DNA of 64,000 nucleotides from JAMLHH01 sp037189845. GTDB lineage: Bacteria; Bacteroidota; Bacteroidia; Chitinophagales; JADIYW01. Made by a program: the position numbers and the translations under genes. Every line of letters begins with the position of its first letter. Position 1 is the first letter of the stretch. Positions 28,173-38,664 of this stretch are shown here, piece after piece. The notes below the pieces were generated by a model. The model did no database searches and was not told where the DNA came from. It was given only the letters and a program-made list of their open reading frames with translations. The DNA is taken from positions 310,001-374,000 of the forward strand of contig JBBCIS010000003.1 in the NCBI GenBank assembly GCA_037189845.1, in the 5' to 3' direction.

Positions 28173-31100
28173 TTATTGTTTCACAACTTTTACATTATGC
28201 TCAATACCCTCAGAGTCTGTAAAAGAAATAATATATGTGGCAGCCGGGAAGCTTGACAAGTTTAATTTAATGTTATTAAGACCCTTACCCAAACTTGCAT
28301 CTTTATCCCCCATTACTCTGCCAGTAATATCTAATATCCTGATATTTACATGTTGGTCGGCTATTGATAATATTGTTGCATTCACAACTCCATCAGTAGG
28401 ATTAGGATATACCTGCAAAAACCCGGGGGTTATATCTGTCGTAACTAAATCAACTTGAATTATTTTCGAATGGGCATACGTACCATCAAAATCAACTTGT
28501 TTAAGTCTGTAGTAGTTAATTCCACTATTCGGCTTGTAGTCTATTAAAGAATAATAATGTGGAGTAGAAGTAGTACCGTTACCTTTCACTGTACCAATTG
28601 ACTCCCAGTTTAAAGCATCTCTACTTCTTTCTACTACAAAATAGTCATTATTTAACTCAGAAGCCGTTTCCCAGTTCAGATAAACCTTATCTTCTACCAA
28701 AGTACCGGTAAACTGTACCAGCGTGACAGGTAACACCTCTCTGGTAGGGCTCACTCGAATCGCAATACCACCTCCGGAAAATCCATCCCAGGCAACTTCT
28801 ACATAATTTTTCCCATCAATAGTTCCCACTGAACCGTAAGGTAAATTAGAAAACAAGTGAGCAATATAATGTGCATTGTTGATTGTTGTAGCCTGTATAT
28901 TGGTAGTAACCTGATTTACCGGAATATTAATTGCTGTGACCGGACCTGCATAGAAAAAGGTGTGATCGCTATGTTTAAACACCTGATTCGGACCGGTAAC
29001 CAATGGATCACATCCTGGCTGATTAGAAGTCTCCCAAGCTAAAGCTCTCGCTCTTGTAGCAGCCAATTCAGCAGGTTTGAAGAAAAATCTGGTTTTAATA
29101 AATCCATTCGTATTCCCTGATAACAATTCGACATTCCAGTATCTAGGCATGACAAAATTAGCTTCGCAATCTGTCTCTGCATAGAATACATCAGCTTGAG
29201 TGGTAGGATTAGGAGTTACAGTAAGACGTACTTCTGCTGTGAAGTCCAGCGTATTTGCATTTGGAACTACTGATGGTTTTTTCTGAATTGCAAACAGATA
29301 TTCAGTAGGATTAGCTGCTGTCGCATACCACGTCCATCCTTCAGAGTCTTCGCATTCTACTGTGGCAATAGTCGTCACTCCATCAGGAGCATATTCTACA
29401 TATCCGGGAGTAGCATCACAGACACAGGTATCGACGACTGTTACTGCTTTAGATACTGCATCAGTATTAAGACAAGGAGCCGGAGCTTCAGCTCTTACAT
29501 AGTAAATAGTATTTACCGTAGGTGTCCTGGTAAATGTGCCGGTCAAATTAGAGTCTAATTTCACTCCGGAACTTGTAGGATCACCATTATACAATACCCA
29601 TTGTGCTCCTTCTCCCAGGCTACCTCCGCTAACAACAAGAGTAACAGATTCCCCTCCACAAGCGATGTCCGGTCCAGTCAACGAATCAGGTTCAACGGAT
29701 TCCTCTACTATCCTTACTGTTACTTGCAGGGTAGGTGAACTATTACATCGGTTGCTGATTCGTGCGAAATAAGTAGTGTTAGTGGCAGGGCGTGGAATCT
29801 TAATTCGTCTGGAAGCTAAACTTGTATCTCTCTTTATTCCATGAAGTATAGGAATATGTGGCCCCCCTACTTCCGGATCTGTATCGAAAATTTCATACCA
29901 GCCATCATTTCCTAACGTACCTCCCGTCACAGTCAAAGTAATGCTATCCGGTGGGACATTATCCCCACAAAGCAATGTATCTGAAGCAGTAAAACCAGTA
30001 ATCATAGAGAATGGAGTCACTGTTATAACTGTCTTTCGCTGCCATTTGGGTACATATGTTTCCGGTGTTGCAGAAGCTCTAAATGCGGCATCACTAAAAC
30101 AACTGGGAACTGCATTTACATAAAAGGTAGTGGTAGAATCCAATAATACTGATAAAACTGTACCACCGGTATCATAAGGTGAAAATGTTACAAAATCTGC
30201 TTTCTCGGGCTTAGAATTTCCACATTGGGTATTCAACATTGGATTTGTACAAATTACACCTACAGCACAAGGATTACCTGCAGGAACTTCTCTGTTAAAA
30301 GGTCCTCCATTCACTTTATACCATGCAAATTGTGCACCATAAGCTCTTGTTCCCAACAAAGAGGTAGGTAATTCCACTGTTATGTTGGTACCCGGACAGA
30401 CAGTATCCGGAGCAATCAACATGCAAGTTCCCGGATAACCAGTCAGCGCTGTATTAGTTGGAAAATTTGCTAAACAATTAGCTCTTGCATCATTAACCCC
30501 TGGAATAAGAGGACAATCTCCCCATGGAGATCTGCCTGGATAAACCTGAGCAGCTACAAAATTACTGGTATCAGCACAAACATTATCGCCCGGAACTCTT
30601 CTTACAATTCTTCTGAAAAGTATATATCCCGGTGAACCTGGAGAAGATTGTGGAAAAATTGCATTAGCAGCTCCATAATTATGCCCTCCGGATGGATTTT
30701 GTACTCCCGGGCTCCAACTTTGTGCTATAGTACCTGTCCCAAAGGGAGCTCCTACATCGCTTGGAAATCCTGAAGCCACCGAAATCCAATTCACAGAATC
30801 AATACTCCTCTGCCACTCATAATAAAAAGTAGAAGCAGTACCAGGTCCTGTAGGTACAGATCCATTCATTACCCCAATGTTTATATGTGCTACACTCACC
30901 TGACCTGCATTATTATAAGCAGGCATAGTAACTGGTCCACATTCTGCAGTAAATGGTACTGGAAAATCTATATTATTATCAGAAAAATTCTCTGTCACTA
31001 TAATTGTAATAATATTACTGGAATCAGCACAAGAAGCTACTGTAGAGCTAATCACCCTCAAAAAGCGATAAGTGCCCGGCGTAGATAATACCGGTGGATC

Positions 31101-34100
31101 ATAATTCTGAGAGCTGCCGTTGACTGCAATAGGAGCAAATGTCCCTCCATTCAAGCTTTGATGCCATTGAAACTGCCAGTTTGGTCCTGATGGAATAGGA
31201 TAGGTAGCATTGGTTGTAATCGGAGCAGGGTCTCCTATACTACATATAAAGCTAGTGTCTGAAGTACCGATAACATTATTTATTTCTGATATCACTGAAA
31301 TAGTTGAATAAATTGGAATTGACCAACCACAGCAATTATCTCTAACTCGATATCTTACCTGATATACAATGGTAGAGCCTGTTGTATTTACAGGTAACAT
31401 CACTCCCGTAGGGTTGGCAACCCCCGTAATATGTATTACGGGAACAGGATTGCTATACGGAGCTGTAGGTACACCTTGCTGAATCACCCACTCATGGTCA
31501 ATAGGATCTGCCATACCAGGAGTGGAAGTTAAATTTACAGGAGTTCCGGAACAAATCAAACCAGGAACAGATATCGTAGGTAAAGGCCTGTCATACCTGA
31601 TATATAGCTGATTGAAGTATTGACCTCCGGGAGCTAATTCAAGTTTCTGAACACCTGTAGTAGGATAATAAATTAATTTAGGGCTATTAGTAGCATTAGG
31701 TGTAGTGCTTACGCCCGGAGATACGTCAGGGTAATCCAAGGCTGTAAGTCCAGCCCACGAAGTACCCGCTTGTTTACGAATAAGAATCCTGGAATTTGTA
31801 CATCCTGATGCATAATCAGACTCCACTCTGGCACCAGGATATGGCTGGTTAGTCACATTATAAGGTGCAGGCTGTGCCGGACCATCCGGAATATAAGAAG
31901 ATCCAGATTGAATAAATTCGTTCATATTAAAACCATCTACACCTCCTGGTGCTCCTATTCCACCAACGCCTCCTGTACCTCCTGTGCCTCCATTACCAGC
32001 CCCAGGCCCGCCAAAACCACCAGCAAAACCAGCACTTCCAGGCCCACCTGAGCCTCCCGCTATTGGAGTAGTAGTAGTTACAGTGGCATTAAAGTTACGA
32101 ACCCTACCTGAAGAATTTGTACTTAACCAAATTCCAAAAGCAGTACCACTTCCGTAGCCTGGATTCCCTCCTTTTCCACCTATACCACCAGCACCACCTC
32201 TACTGGAAGCGGAACCACCACCGCCGCCGCCGCCGCCGCCGTCACCACCTGCATTTACCATGTTCTGAAACTTAGGCACAAAGTATGCACCAGTCAGTTC
32301 AGCGAGAGTACGTCCGCCATCCATTGTGCCAGTAGTACCAGTTCTTCCAGTGTTACCGTTTGCACCTATGGCACCTCCACAACCAAAAGTTGGGCAATTA
32401 TTAAAAGGTGCTGCCCCTCCAGTTCCCGAAATTAATCCGCCATCGCCACCAGCCCTGTTCACACAATAGTTATTATTACTGATACCAGGACTTGTTGTAT
32501 ATTGAGGAGCATTGGCACTATTATTCACACCTGCATCAGCACAAGTTTCTGTTACAGCCTGACCCGTAGACCCCCTACCAGCTTGCCCGGCAACAGCATT
32601 CACATTAATTATTCTCCATCCAGTAGAGCCATTAATGTGGATAGCATAGTTGCTAATCCCTCTCCCTGCCGGATATAATGCCAATAAATCATCTCTGTCA
32701 GGGGCATTACCTGTAGTAATATTTATATCCTGTAATGTCCAATTATTTCCGGTCGCTCTAAATCCAATGGTATGGATCCGGTCGTTGTCAACTCTCTCAA
32801 CAATATTACTGGTAATATTGGTAACAGCATCAGACCTTTTCACCCATATATATTCTCCTAATCCTGAATCAAACTCTTCAATATAGTTTCCTTCTACTAC
32901 TATATTATTTCTCAATTTCATAGAGCCAAAAGCAGTATTACCAATTGTATAATTTCCGGCTAAGATTTTTACATGAGTAATATTGGGATCTCCATTAACA
33001 GCAGCAAAACCATCATTCAGCGTATACGGTCTGCTTATCGTACCAATTCCTCCTGGTGTAGCAGCATGAGATACATATATTACACCTGTAGTGCCGGAAC
33101 AACCAGGATCTTCTGTTATAAAATAACAACTGGTAGATAATTCTGTTGCAGTGGGACATACATCTCTCAGTTTAGTCGTCATAGATACCTGCACTGTTGT
33201 AGGAGATGAAGACGGAAATGTCAATGTGGTTTCCCACGGAGATGCAGCAGGAGCAACAGGAGAAACCGTAGCTCCATTTGTTGCAGCCCACTCATATCTG
33301 ACTCCCGGTACAGCGATAGAACCCGGCGCAGGAGGCAATACTGGTCTTAAAGTAATTGCAGATCCGGCTCTAACTGGAGTCGGGCTAGCTGCAGTACCAC
33401 AGACAATCGGGGCATCAATCGGAACTATCACGCTATCCAGGATAGAAATTCTGGTACAAACTGTCGAATCGTAAGCAAACTTATCTCCATTAGGAGTTTT
33501 ACTTCCCGGACCATTTCTGTTATATACTAGCATACGGTACACACGGGTACCTGTAAATGGTTGAGTTGTAAAGTTTTGCGGACAAATACCTCCCTGACTG
33601 GCAGGAACATTAATCCACGTAGTTCCGGCAGGAGGACAAGCCGGTCCCGCAGGCCCTTCTACAACGGCATACTGCCATTGATACCAAGTTGCGTTTGTAG
33701 ATCCAGTAACTGACATAGTATGCGTCTCTCCGGGGCACAAGATAACATCCCTCGGACCCGAAACCGTTCCCGCATTCGGATTAGGAATTGTCCATCTATA
33801 TCTTAATCGAGCTAAATGACTTTGATATCTATTTGTTGAAAGTTGTATAGGAACATATACATAATTATCTACACCGGGAGGACTATTTCTCCAGTTTACA
33901 GTTCCGGATGTAGTTGCTCTTCTGCCATCGTCATCTGAACTAAGTCCTATACCGGGAATTATACAAGTTGACCCTATAAAAGGTATATTTTCTCTCCATA
34001 CACAACAATTGTCATTTTGACTACCAATTATACAAACGTAACAACTACCAGGAGTATCTCCCCAACAGTCAGACTCCCAAGAATCTAATTCATAATGAAA

Positions 34101-35537
34101 TGTATTCATCCCCGTCTCTGAGAATGAATGATTGAGCAATTGTTGATTAGCTCCTATCCATTGCGGTCTATCCTGAGTAGTTTTGATTGTTGCTCCCCAC
34201 CCCGGCATTCCCGTAAACTGAGTTCTTGCTCTTCCACGAATATATTTTTCCTCGCTGCCTGTCAACCTGCTTGGTCCGAGATTCAAATCATTACATTGTA
34301 ATAATGACCCAATCACAGGTAAATCTGAACCCTCGTGATCTGAATCTGTAAAATAACCATCCAGCCATACCTGCAAGTTGATATTTTGTTCTGTGTATCT
34401 TTCAGATGGACATAATTCAGCCTGAATAGGGGCAGCATTTGGCAATGGAGACTCAGAATATACGGGTCCCACCCATTCCCATTGATGGGCAAAGACTAGA
34501 ATATATCCTTCATCAGGCTCATCCCGATTATCTGTAGCCAAAACTTTTTGAGTAGTAAAGTATCCCACTTGACCAGGAGCTGTTCCTCTGAAATAAGCAG
34601 GATCAATACCCCATGCACGCTTATTACCATAGGAATCATCATAATCATTAACATTCAGAATGATGGAAGCTAATTGGGCCCAAATATTATCAAAGTCAAT
34701 ATCGAAACCAAATAAACTTGTACATCCTCCTAAATATGTTGACCATAAAATCAAATCACCCACCCCTAAAGAATCAAGTAATAATAATGTCAGGAGCGGA
34801 TCATATCCCCCGGCAAACTTTCTTCCTTCATAAGCTTGTGGAAGACCAAAAGTACGCTCACAGCCTAAACCCATAAAATTCAAACCACCAGCTTCGTTTC
34901 CTGAAATATCAGCATCTGATTCAAATGCATCTCCCAAATACCACTCATATCTATCAGGAGCTTTTCCTCCTGTACCGAATGTTCTGTCAAATAAAAGATA
35001 GCCATGTGTAGCAGGAGTTTGTACTCCGACAGGCACTAAAGTCGTATTGCTGAAAGGTGCGGATCCATAATTATGAGGAGCTGCCTCTGTATTATTAGCG
35101 GTTATATATGTTTGATTTACCGGAAAAGTGGATCTTTCAAATGGATAATACGGATTGAGCATTCTGAACTGACTGTCATTTACTCTCCAAAATCTATTAG
35201 TTCTCCCTTTAGTGCGAAATCGCATATCCTGAGCAGTAATGTTTAACAAATTCTGCGCAGGGTAATTTTCACGTTGAAAACCCGTTCCATTAGCAGCCCT
35301 GATATTAACATTATTAAAAATAAATTTTGTAGTGGCACCTGAAAAGGCATTTTCACTACAATTAGCATCAGAATAAACCGCATGCAGCCAAACCCTTAAG
35401 CGTATTCCTGCATCATTATAGACTTGAGTTGATTGCGCATTTACCAAATTATTCGCACCTAAAAATAAAAAGAATAAAAGTATACAAAAGCGCATCTTAC
35501 GTAAGTCTAAAATATTAATATGTAGATTTTTTTCCAT
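28173..35537 (-). CDS. Giant T9SS surface protein with beta-helix and glycine-rich region
   Basis: 2454 aa, one of the largest genes possible in a genome of this type. After a hydrophobic signal (about residues 14-35, ending VNAQ) come about 800 residues of unclassified beta-rich sequence with many cysteines. Next is a parallel beta-helix (pectin-lyase-like) section at roughly 815-1000, starting IYVSHAATPGGIGTISRPYT, a format used for exported repeat proteins. A glycine-rich stretch at about 1030-1205 includes nine Gly in a row near 1100. Ig-like modules follow, then the fibronectin-like module LPVTLVQFTG to KQVDFDGTYAHSK (about 2267-2365) and a T9SS type A domain with QVYPNPTDG at the end. 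No catalytic motif recognised. A promoter motif TAACTTTG is at 35603-35610. Confidence 0.85.
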   Translation of the reverse strand: MEKNLHINILDLRKMRFCILLFFLFLGANNLVNAQSTQVYNDAGIRLRVWLHAVYSDANCSENAFSGATTKFIFNNVNIRAANGTGFQRENYPAQNLLNITAQDMRFRTKGRTNRFWRVNDSQFRMLNPYYPFERSTFPVNQTYITANNTEAAPHNYGSAPFSNTTLVPVGVQTPATHGYLLFDRTFGTGGKAPDRYEWYLGDAFESDADISGNEAGGLNFMGLGCERTFGLPQAYEGRKFAGGYDPLLTLLLLDSLGVGDLILWSTYLGGCTSLFGFDIDFDNIWAQLASIILNVNDYDDSYGNKRAWGIDPAYFRGTAPGQVGYFTTQKVLATDNRDEPDEGYILVFAHQWEWVGPVYSESPLPNAAPIQAELCPSERYTEQNINLQVWLDGYFTDSDHEGSDLPVIGSLLQCNDLNLGPSRLTGSEEKYIRGRARTQFTGMPGWGATIKTTQDRPQWIGANQQLLNHSFSETGMNTFHYELDSWESDCWGDTPGSCYVCIIGSQNDNCCVWRENIPFIGSTCIIPGIGLSSDDDGRRATTSGTVNWRNSPPGVDNYVYVPIQLSTNRYQSHLARLRYRWTIPNPNAGTVSGPRDVILCPGETHTMSVTGSTNATWYQWQYAVVEGPAGPACPPAGTTWINVPASQGGICPQNFTTQPFTGTRVYRMLVYNRNGPGSKTPNGDKFAYDSTVCTRISILDSVIVPIDAPIVCGTAASPTPVRAGSAITLRPVLPPAPGSIAVPGVRYEWAATNGATVSPVAPAASPWETTLTFPSSSPTTVQVSMTTKLRDVCPTATELSTSCYFITEDPGCSGTTGVIYVSHAATPGGIGTISRPYTLNDGFAAVNGDPNITHVKILAGNYTIGNTAFGSMKLRNNIVVEGNYIEEFDSGLGEYIWVKRSDAVTNITSNIVERVDNDRIHTIGFRATGNNWTLQDINITTGNAPDRDDLLALYPAGRGISNYAIHINGSTGWRIINVNAVAGQAGRGSTGQAVTETCADAGVNNSANAPQYTTSPGISNNNYCVNRAGGDGGLISGTGGAAPFNNCPTFGCGGAIGANGNTGRTGTTGTMDGGRTLAELTGAYFVPKFQNMVNAGGDGGGGGGGGGSASSRGGAGGIGGKGGNPGYGSGTAFGIWLSTNSSGRVRNFNATVTTTTPIAGGSGGPGSAGFAGGFGGPGAGNGGTGGTGGVGGIGAPGGVDGFNMNEFIQSGSSYIPDGPAQPAPYNVTNQPYPGARVESDYASGCTNSRILIRKQAGTSWAGLTALDYPDVSPGVSTTPNATNSPKLIYYPTTGVQKLELAPGGQYFNQLYIRYDRPLPTISVPGLICSGTPVNLTSTPGMADPIDHEWVIQQGVPTAPYSNPVPVIHITGVANPTGVMLPVNTTGSTIVYQVRYRVRDNCCGWSIPIYSTISVISEINNVIGTSDTSFICSIGDPAPITTNATYPIPSGPNWQFQWHQSLNGGTFAPIAVNGSSQNYDPPVLSTPGTYRFLRVISSTVASCADSSNIITIIVTENFSDNNIDFPVPFTAECGPVTMPAYNNAGQVSVAHINIGVMNGSVPTGPGTASTFYYEWQRSIDSVNWISVASGFPSDVGAPFGTGTIAQSWSPGVQNPSGGHNYGAANAIFPQSSPGSPGYILFRRIVRRVPGDNVCADTSNFVAAQVYPGRSPWGDCPLIPGVNDARANCLANFPTNTALTGYPGTCMLIAPDTVCPGTNITVELPTSLLGTRAYGAQFAWYKVNGGPFNREVPAGNPCAVGVICTNPMLNTQCGNSKPEKADFVTFSPYDTGGTVLSVLLDSTTTFYVNAVPSCFSDAAFRASATPETYVPKWQRKTVITVTPFSMITGFTASDTLLCGDNVPPDSITLTVTGGTLGNDGWYEIFDTDPEVGGPHIPILHGIKRDTSLASRRIKIPRPATNTTYFARISNRCNSSPTLQVTVRIVEESVEPDSLTGPDIACGGESVTLVVSGGSLGEGAQWVLYNGDPTSSGVKLDSNLTGTFTRTPTVNTIYYVRAEAPAPCLNTDAVSKAVTVVDTCVCDATPGYVEYAPDGVTTIATVECEDSEGWTWYATAANPTEYLFAIQKKPSVVPNANTLDFTAEVRLTVTPNPTTQADVFYAETDCEANFVMPRYWNVELLSGNTNGFIKTRFFFKPAELAATRARALAWETSNQPGCDPLVTGPNQVFKHSDHTFFYAGPVTAINIPVNQVTTNIQATTINNAHYIAHLFSNLPYGSVGTIDGKNYVEVAWDGFSGGGIAIRVSPTREVLPVTLVQFTGTLVEDKVYLNWETASELNNDYFVVERSRDALNWESIGTVKGNGTTSTPHYYSLIDYKPNSGINYYRLKQVDFDGTYAHSKIIQVDLVTTDITPGFLQVYPNPTDGVVNATILSIADQHVNIRILDITGRVMGDKDASLGKGLNNIKLNLSSFPAATYIISFTDSEGIEHNVKVVKQ
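32221..32241 (-). repeat. (CCG)7 trinucleotide tract coding for polyglycine
   Basis: Seven uninterrupted CCG units (GGC codons on the coding strand), flanked by further CCA/TCA triplets, lie within the glycine-rich part of the 2454-aa gene. Length changes would stay in frame and vary the number of glycines only. Confidence 0.9.
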
Positions 35538-35602
35538 AAGCCCATTCGGTTATATGAACAATAACTTCACAACATAGATTTAAAACACAACCCTCCATTA
35601 AC

Positions 35603-35610
35603 CAAAGTTA
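35603..35610 (-). promoter_or_regulatory. -7 promoter element for the 2454-aa gene
   Basis: Minus-strand TAACTTTG, an exact TAnnTTTG match, about 66 bases upstream of the start codon at 35537. Confidence 0.4.
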
Positions 35611-35811
35611 GTCAATTTTATAATAGATTGAAGTAATTCTAATAAAAATGACTAAACGATTTAAAAATATTTCCCTAACAGATGATTAACAACGCATATC
35701 ACATCGGTTTTAGGAAACATAATTTAATATTCACCCCTAACTTATTGCTTTTCAGGAGGTACTTTTAAACTAAAATTATTTTTTAAGTAAAATTCTTGAG
35801 TTAAATGGTCT

Positions 35812-35819
35812 TATATTTG
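35812..35819 (+). promoter_or_regulatory. -7 promoter element for the 218-aa secreted protein gene
   Basis: TATATTTG, an exact TAnnTTTG match, 28 bases before the ATG at 35848. Confidence 0.5.
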
Positions 35820-35847
35820 ATGCTTACCAAACAAAAATCTAAATAAT

Positions 35848-36504
35848 ATGGTTCGCATATTATCATTGTTCGTCATTTTACTCCATTTTGGAAATACTCA
35901 TGCGCAATATCAACCAGTTTCTCAAGATACTGATGATTTATACTATACCTTTATGAATTATCAGACAGCAGTACTTTCCGGAGATGCCGACTGGTCTGCA
36001 AAATATATTGATAGCAGCAGTATTGCTCACTATAAAAAGGTTCTTGATGTTCTTCAAAGCTCTGATAGTACAACACTTATACAATGTGATATTACCACAA
36101 TATTTACGGTTGTATTTGTCCGGTTTATGGCTCCCGATGGAGCAATTTTATCCATGAAAAATGAGAAGGACTTATTAAGATTTATGATAAAAAACTCTTT
36201 GATTAAAGAATTAACTAATCAGGAGGTCAGAGACATCCATGTTAACGGTGATTCCGCAGTAGTTTATACATCTATTAATTTAAATGAACCTGTAATTCCT
36301 TTTTATTTTGTCAAAAAAGATAATGACTGGAAAGTAGAATACCTGACTCAGATAGATGCAGCTAACAACAGCTTCGAAGCTATTTTGACTACACCTGCGA
36401 TAAAAGAACGGTTTGATGGAGACAAAAGCAAAATCGTGAATGAGGTAATAAAAGAAAAAGGATGGGACAAACGCAACAGAAATCTATGGAAGCCTTATCC
36501 ATAA
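35848..36504 (+). CDS. Secreted protein of unknown function
   Basis: 218 aa with a signal peptide (about 1-19, ending THAQ). I do not recognise a family with certainty. The body alternates helices and strands: YYTFMNYQTAVLSGDADWSA at the start, a middle part VRDIHVNGDSAVVYTSINL and PFYFVKKDNDWKVEYLTQID, which reads like the strand pairs of an NTF2/SnoaL-like fold (a gene product that measures cargo or ligand in a cone-shaped pocket), then a basic tail ending KRNRNLWKPYP. It lies 67 bp before the FG-GAP gene on the same strand and may be co-transcribed. Confidence 0.6.
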   Translation: MVRILSLFVILLHFGNTHAQYQPVSQDTDDLYYTFMNYQTAVLSGDADWSAKYIDSSSIAHYKKVLDVLQSSDSTTLIQCDITTIFTVVFVRFMAPDGAILSMKNEKDLLRFMIKNSLIKELTNQEVRDIHVNGDSAVVYTSINLNEPVIPFYFVKKDNDWKVEYLTQIDAANNSFEAILTTPAIKERFDGDKSKIVNEVIKEKGWDKRNRNLWKPYP

Positions 36505-36571
36505 AATTAAAAATTACATAAAAAATCTTTCCATATAGTCTGTCTATCAATAACAATTTAATTAAAAGTAC

Positions 36572-38572
36572 ATGCTGATCAAAAACGTCCAAATTACTCT
36601 AATGTGTTTTATGGTTATCCTATGCCTTAAAGTAAATGCACAAGAAACTGATTTGACGGATGATGCTCATCTGTGGAATATCATTCAAAAAGATACATTT
36701 CCATATCTACGTAGCCACGAAGCTACTCAGAAAGTTGCAGATGCTTCTCTGATGCTGATGGAGTTTAGCAAGGAAAGAAATAAAAATGCTTATCCTATGC
36801 AGGTAGTACAGGCATACTATTACAACTTGCTGGCTAACAGACTAAATATCGCCGATAGTATTGCTTCTACGGCACAAAACTCTCAAGATAAATATATCTA
36901 CAACAATCTGTCCGGTCATATAGCACTAAGAAATATAATTCCTTGCTTCGGTATTCAATCAGAAGCTTGTGACAGTATTATAAAATCTACATTACCGATA
37001 CTGGAACATGCAGCATTAAAAAGTGAAATTATGCCTCCGGGTCAATGGAAATGGATAAAGGATATGATTCAGGATTCACTCAAGCAACCCAAAAGCAACA
37101 TAGAACTAATATTGGCTAACGATGGTCTTAATGAGCAGATTTCCCCTTCATGGGAAGGCGGCATTCTGAGATTTTCTATCCAACCTGGAAAAGAAAATTT
37201 ATTAATATCCGATGGTCCCAGAAAACCGCTACAAGCCTATGAATTGGATTCATCAGGAAGATGGATCAATATATCTTCTCATTCCGGATTAGATTCCTTC
37301 CCTGGTGGGCACTTGATATATAATATTGATTACAACATTGATGGATATGATGATTTAATGATTTTACGAAAATCGTCTTCCGCAAACAGTCCGGTCACTT
37401 ATCATCCCCTGCTTCTGAAAAATGATGGCAATGGTTGCTTTACAGAAGTCAGCAAAGAAGCTGGTCTGAGATATCAGCGCAGAACCAATTGTGCATGCTG
37501 GGGGGATATTAACCAGGACGGACTTCCTGATGTTTTTATAGGACATGAGTATTCTCCGTCTTTCTGGATGATTCAAAATCAGGATGGAATTTTTGAGAAT
37601 AAGGCTTACAGCTTAAATGTTATTACTAAGAAGAAAAATATTCTGGATTGTTTTATTTCCGATTTTAATCAGGATGGTCTTAATGACTTGTTACTTAGTT
37701 ATAGAAATGATTCCAATGAAATTTTTATACAGCAGCGCGTCAATGATGAATTCTCTGTCTTCTATGAAAAATCTTCTCAGTATGACATAAAACTACCTGT
37801 TCTTTCCAATATGATCCTACCATTCAATTTTGCGTCTGATAGTTCGCATGAGTTTATCATTCAAACGGATCTTATGGCACAACAGGAAATTACTGCAGAT
37901 ATTATGAATTTTTCCGATACTATAGATTTTGAGCCTAGTTTTATCTATAACATTCAAAATGATTCTGTTTTTCAAAGTATTGCAGAAGCGAGCGTATCCC
38001 TCTTCAAGGCAGGAATCTTCATTGAACATCCTTTTAGCATTGACTTAATTGCTGGTGGCGGCAAAAATACTGAGTCAATTTATCCGATGTTTCATTACAA
38101 AATTTCTGACAAAGGTCATATTACATCAGTTTCACTTCCTGAAAACTGGCCATTATATGTGCACAGTATGACTGCATATCCTGATAGCCTTGATCAGCCT
38201 ATACTTATTGTAAAAGGTGGTGGCGCATATCCATTCATGGTCAACAGGCTAGTCAGTTATCAAATCAGGATGCCAGAACCGGGAAGATTTGTCAGATTAT
38301 TCAACTTCGGAAAAGTAAAAATTGGTAGTGAGGTTAAATTTGACTACATCACTCAATCAGGAAAAACTCTTCACTTAACCAGAAATGTCAGAACTCCGGA
38401 TAGCAGAGGTTTCTCGGCACTACAGGAATGGATATGGGTTCCGGAAGGAGATTTAGTAAGAAATATCAAATTATCTGAGAAGGATTTACCGGAAACAGCT
38501 GAACCTACAAAAGCAATACAAGAGAACAATCCGGAAAAATCTAAAAAGGAAAAGAAGAAAAGTAAAAAATAG
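36572..38572 (+). CDS. Secreted FG-GAP/VCBS repeat protein
   Basis: 666 aa with a signal peptide (about 1-24, ending VNAQ). Calcium-loop motifs of FG-GAP repeats are visible: DYNIDGYDDLMI near residue 252, DINQDGLPDVFIG near 310 and DFNQDGLNDLLLS near 360, each DxNxDGxxD. These repeats usually build a seven-bladed propeller. The N-terminal 200 residues are helical and may count as a TPR-like domain. There is no T9SS sorting domain; the C-terminus is lysine-rich (SKKEKKKSKK). Related proteins (CRTAC1/UnbV-like) are exported and of unknown role. tmRNA follows directly. Confidence 0.75.
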   Translation: MLIKNVQITLMCFMVILCLKVNAQETDLTDDAHLWNIIQKDTFPYLRSHEATQKVADASLMLMEFSKERNKNAYPMQVVQAYYYNLLANRLNIADSIASTAQNSQDKYIYNNLSGHIALRNIIPCFGIQSEACDSIIKSTLPILEHAALKSEIMPPGQWKWIKDMIQDSLKQPKSNIELILANDGLNEQISPSWEGGILRFSIQPGKENLLISDGPRKPLQAYELDSSGRWINISSHSGLDSFPGGHLIYNIDYNIDGYDDLMILRKSSSANSPVTYHPLLLKNDGNGCFTEVSKEAGLRYQRRTNCACWGDINQDGLPDVFIGHEYSPSFWMIQNQDGIFENKAYSLNVITKKKNILDCFISDFNQDGLNDLLLSYRNDSNEIFIQQRVNDEFSVFYEKSSQYDIKLPVLSNMILPFNFASDSSHEFIIQTDLMAQQEITADIMNFSDTIDFEPSFIYNIQNDSVFQSIAEASVSLFKAGIFIEHPFSIDLIAGGGKNTESIYPMFHYKISDKGHITSVSLPENWPLYVHSMTAYPDSLDQPILIVKGGGAYPFMVNRLVSYQIRMPEPGRFVRLFNFGKVKIGSEVKFDYITQSGKTLHLTRNVRTPDSRGFSALQEWIWVPEGDLVRNIKLSEKDLPETAEPTKAIQENNPEKSKKEKKKSKK

Positions 38573-38612
38573 ACTTATAGGTTTTTAACTAAAAAACCCG
38601 GGAAAATATCCC

Positions 38613-38621
38613 TAAATTTGC
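38613..38621 (+). promoter_or_regulatory. -7 promoter element for ssrA
   Basis: TAAATTTGC, an exact TAnnTTTG match, about 45 bases before the mature 5' end of tmRNA, leaving a short precursor leader to be removed by RNase P. Confidence 0.6.
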
Positions 38622-38664
38622 ATCTCTTAATTACAGACCACTACTGGTTGTTCATTGACTTATT

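Larger units (their letters stand above)
35538..35847. other. Divergent intergenic region with two promoter elements
   Basis: 310 bp, very AT-rich, between the 2454-aa gene and the 218-aa gene. It holds one -7 motif for each side (minus 35603-35610, plus 35812-35819). I see no small gene, RNA or repeat in the remainder. Confidence 0.5.
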
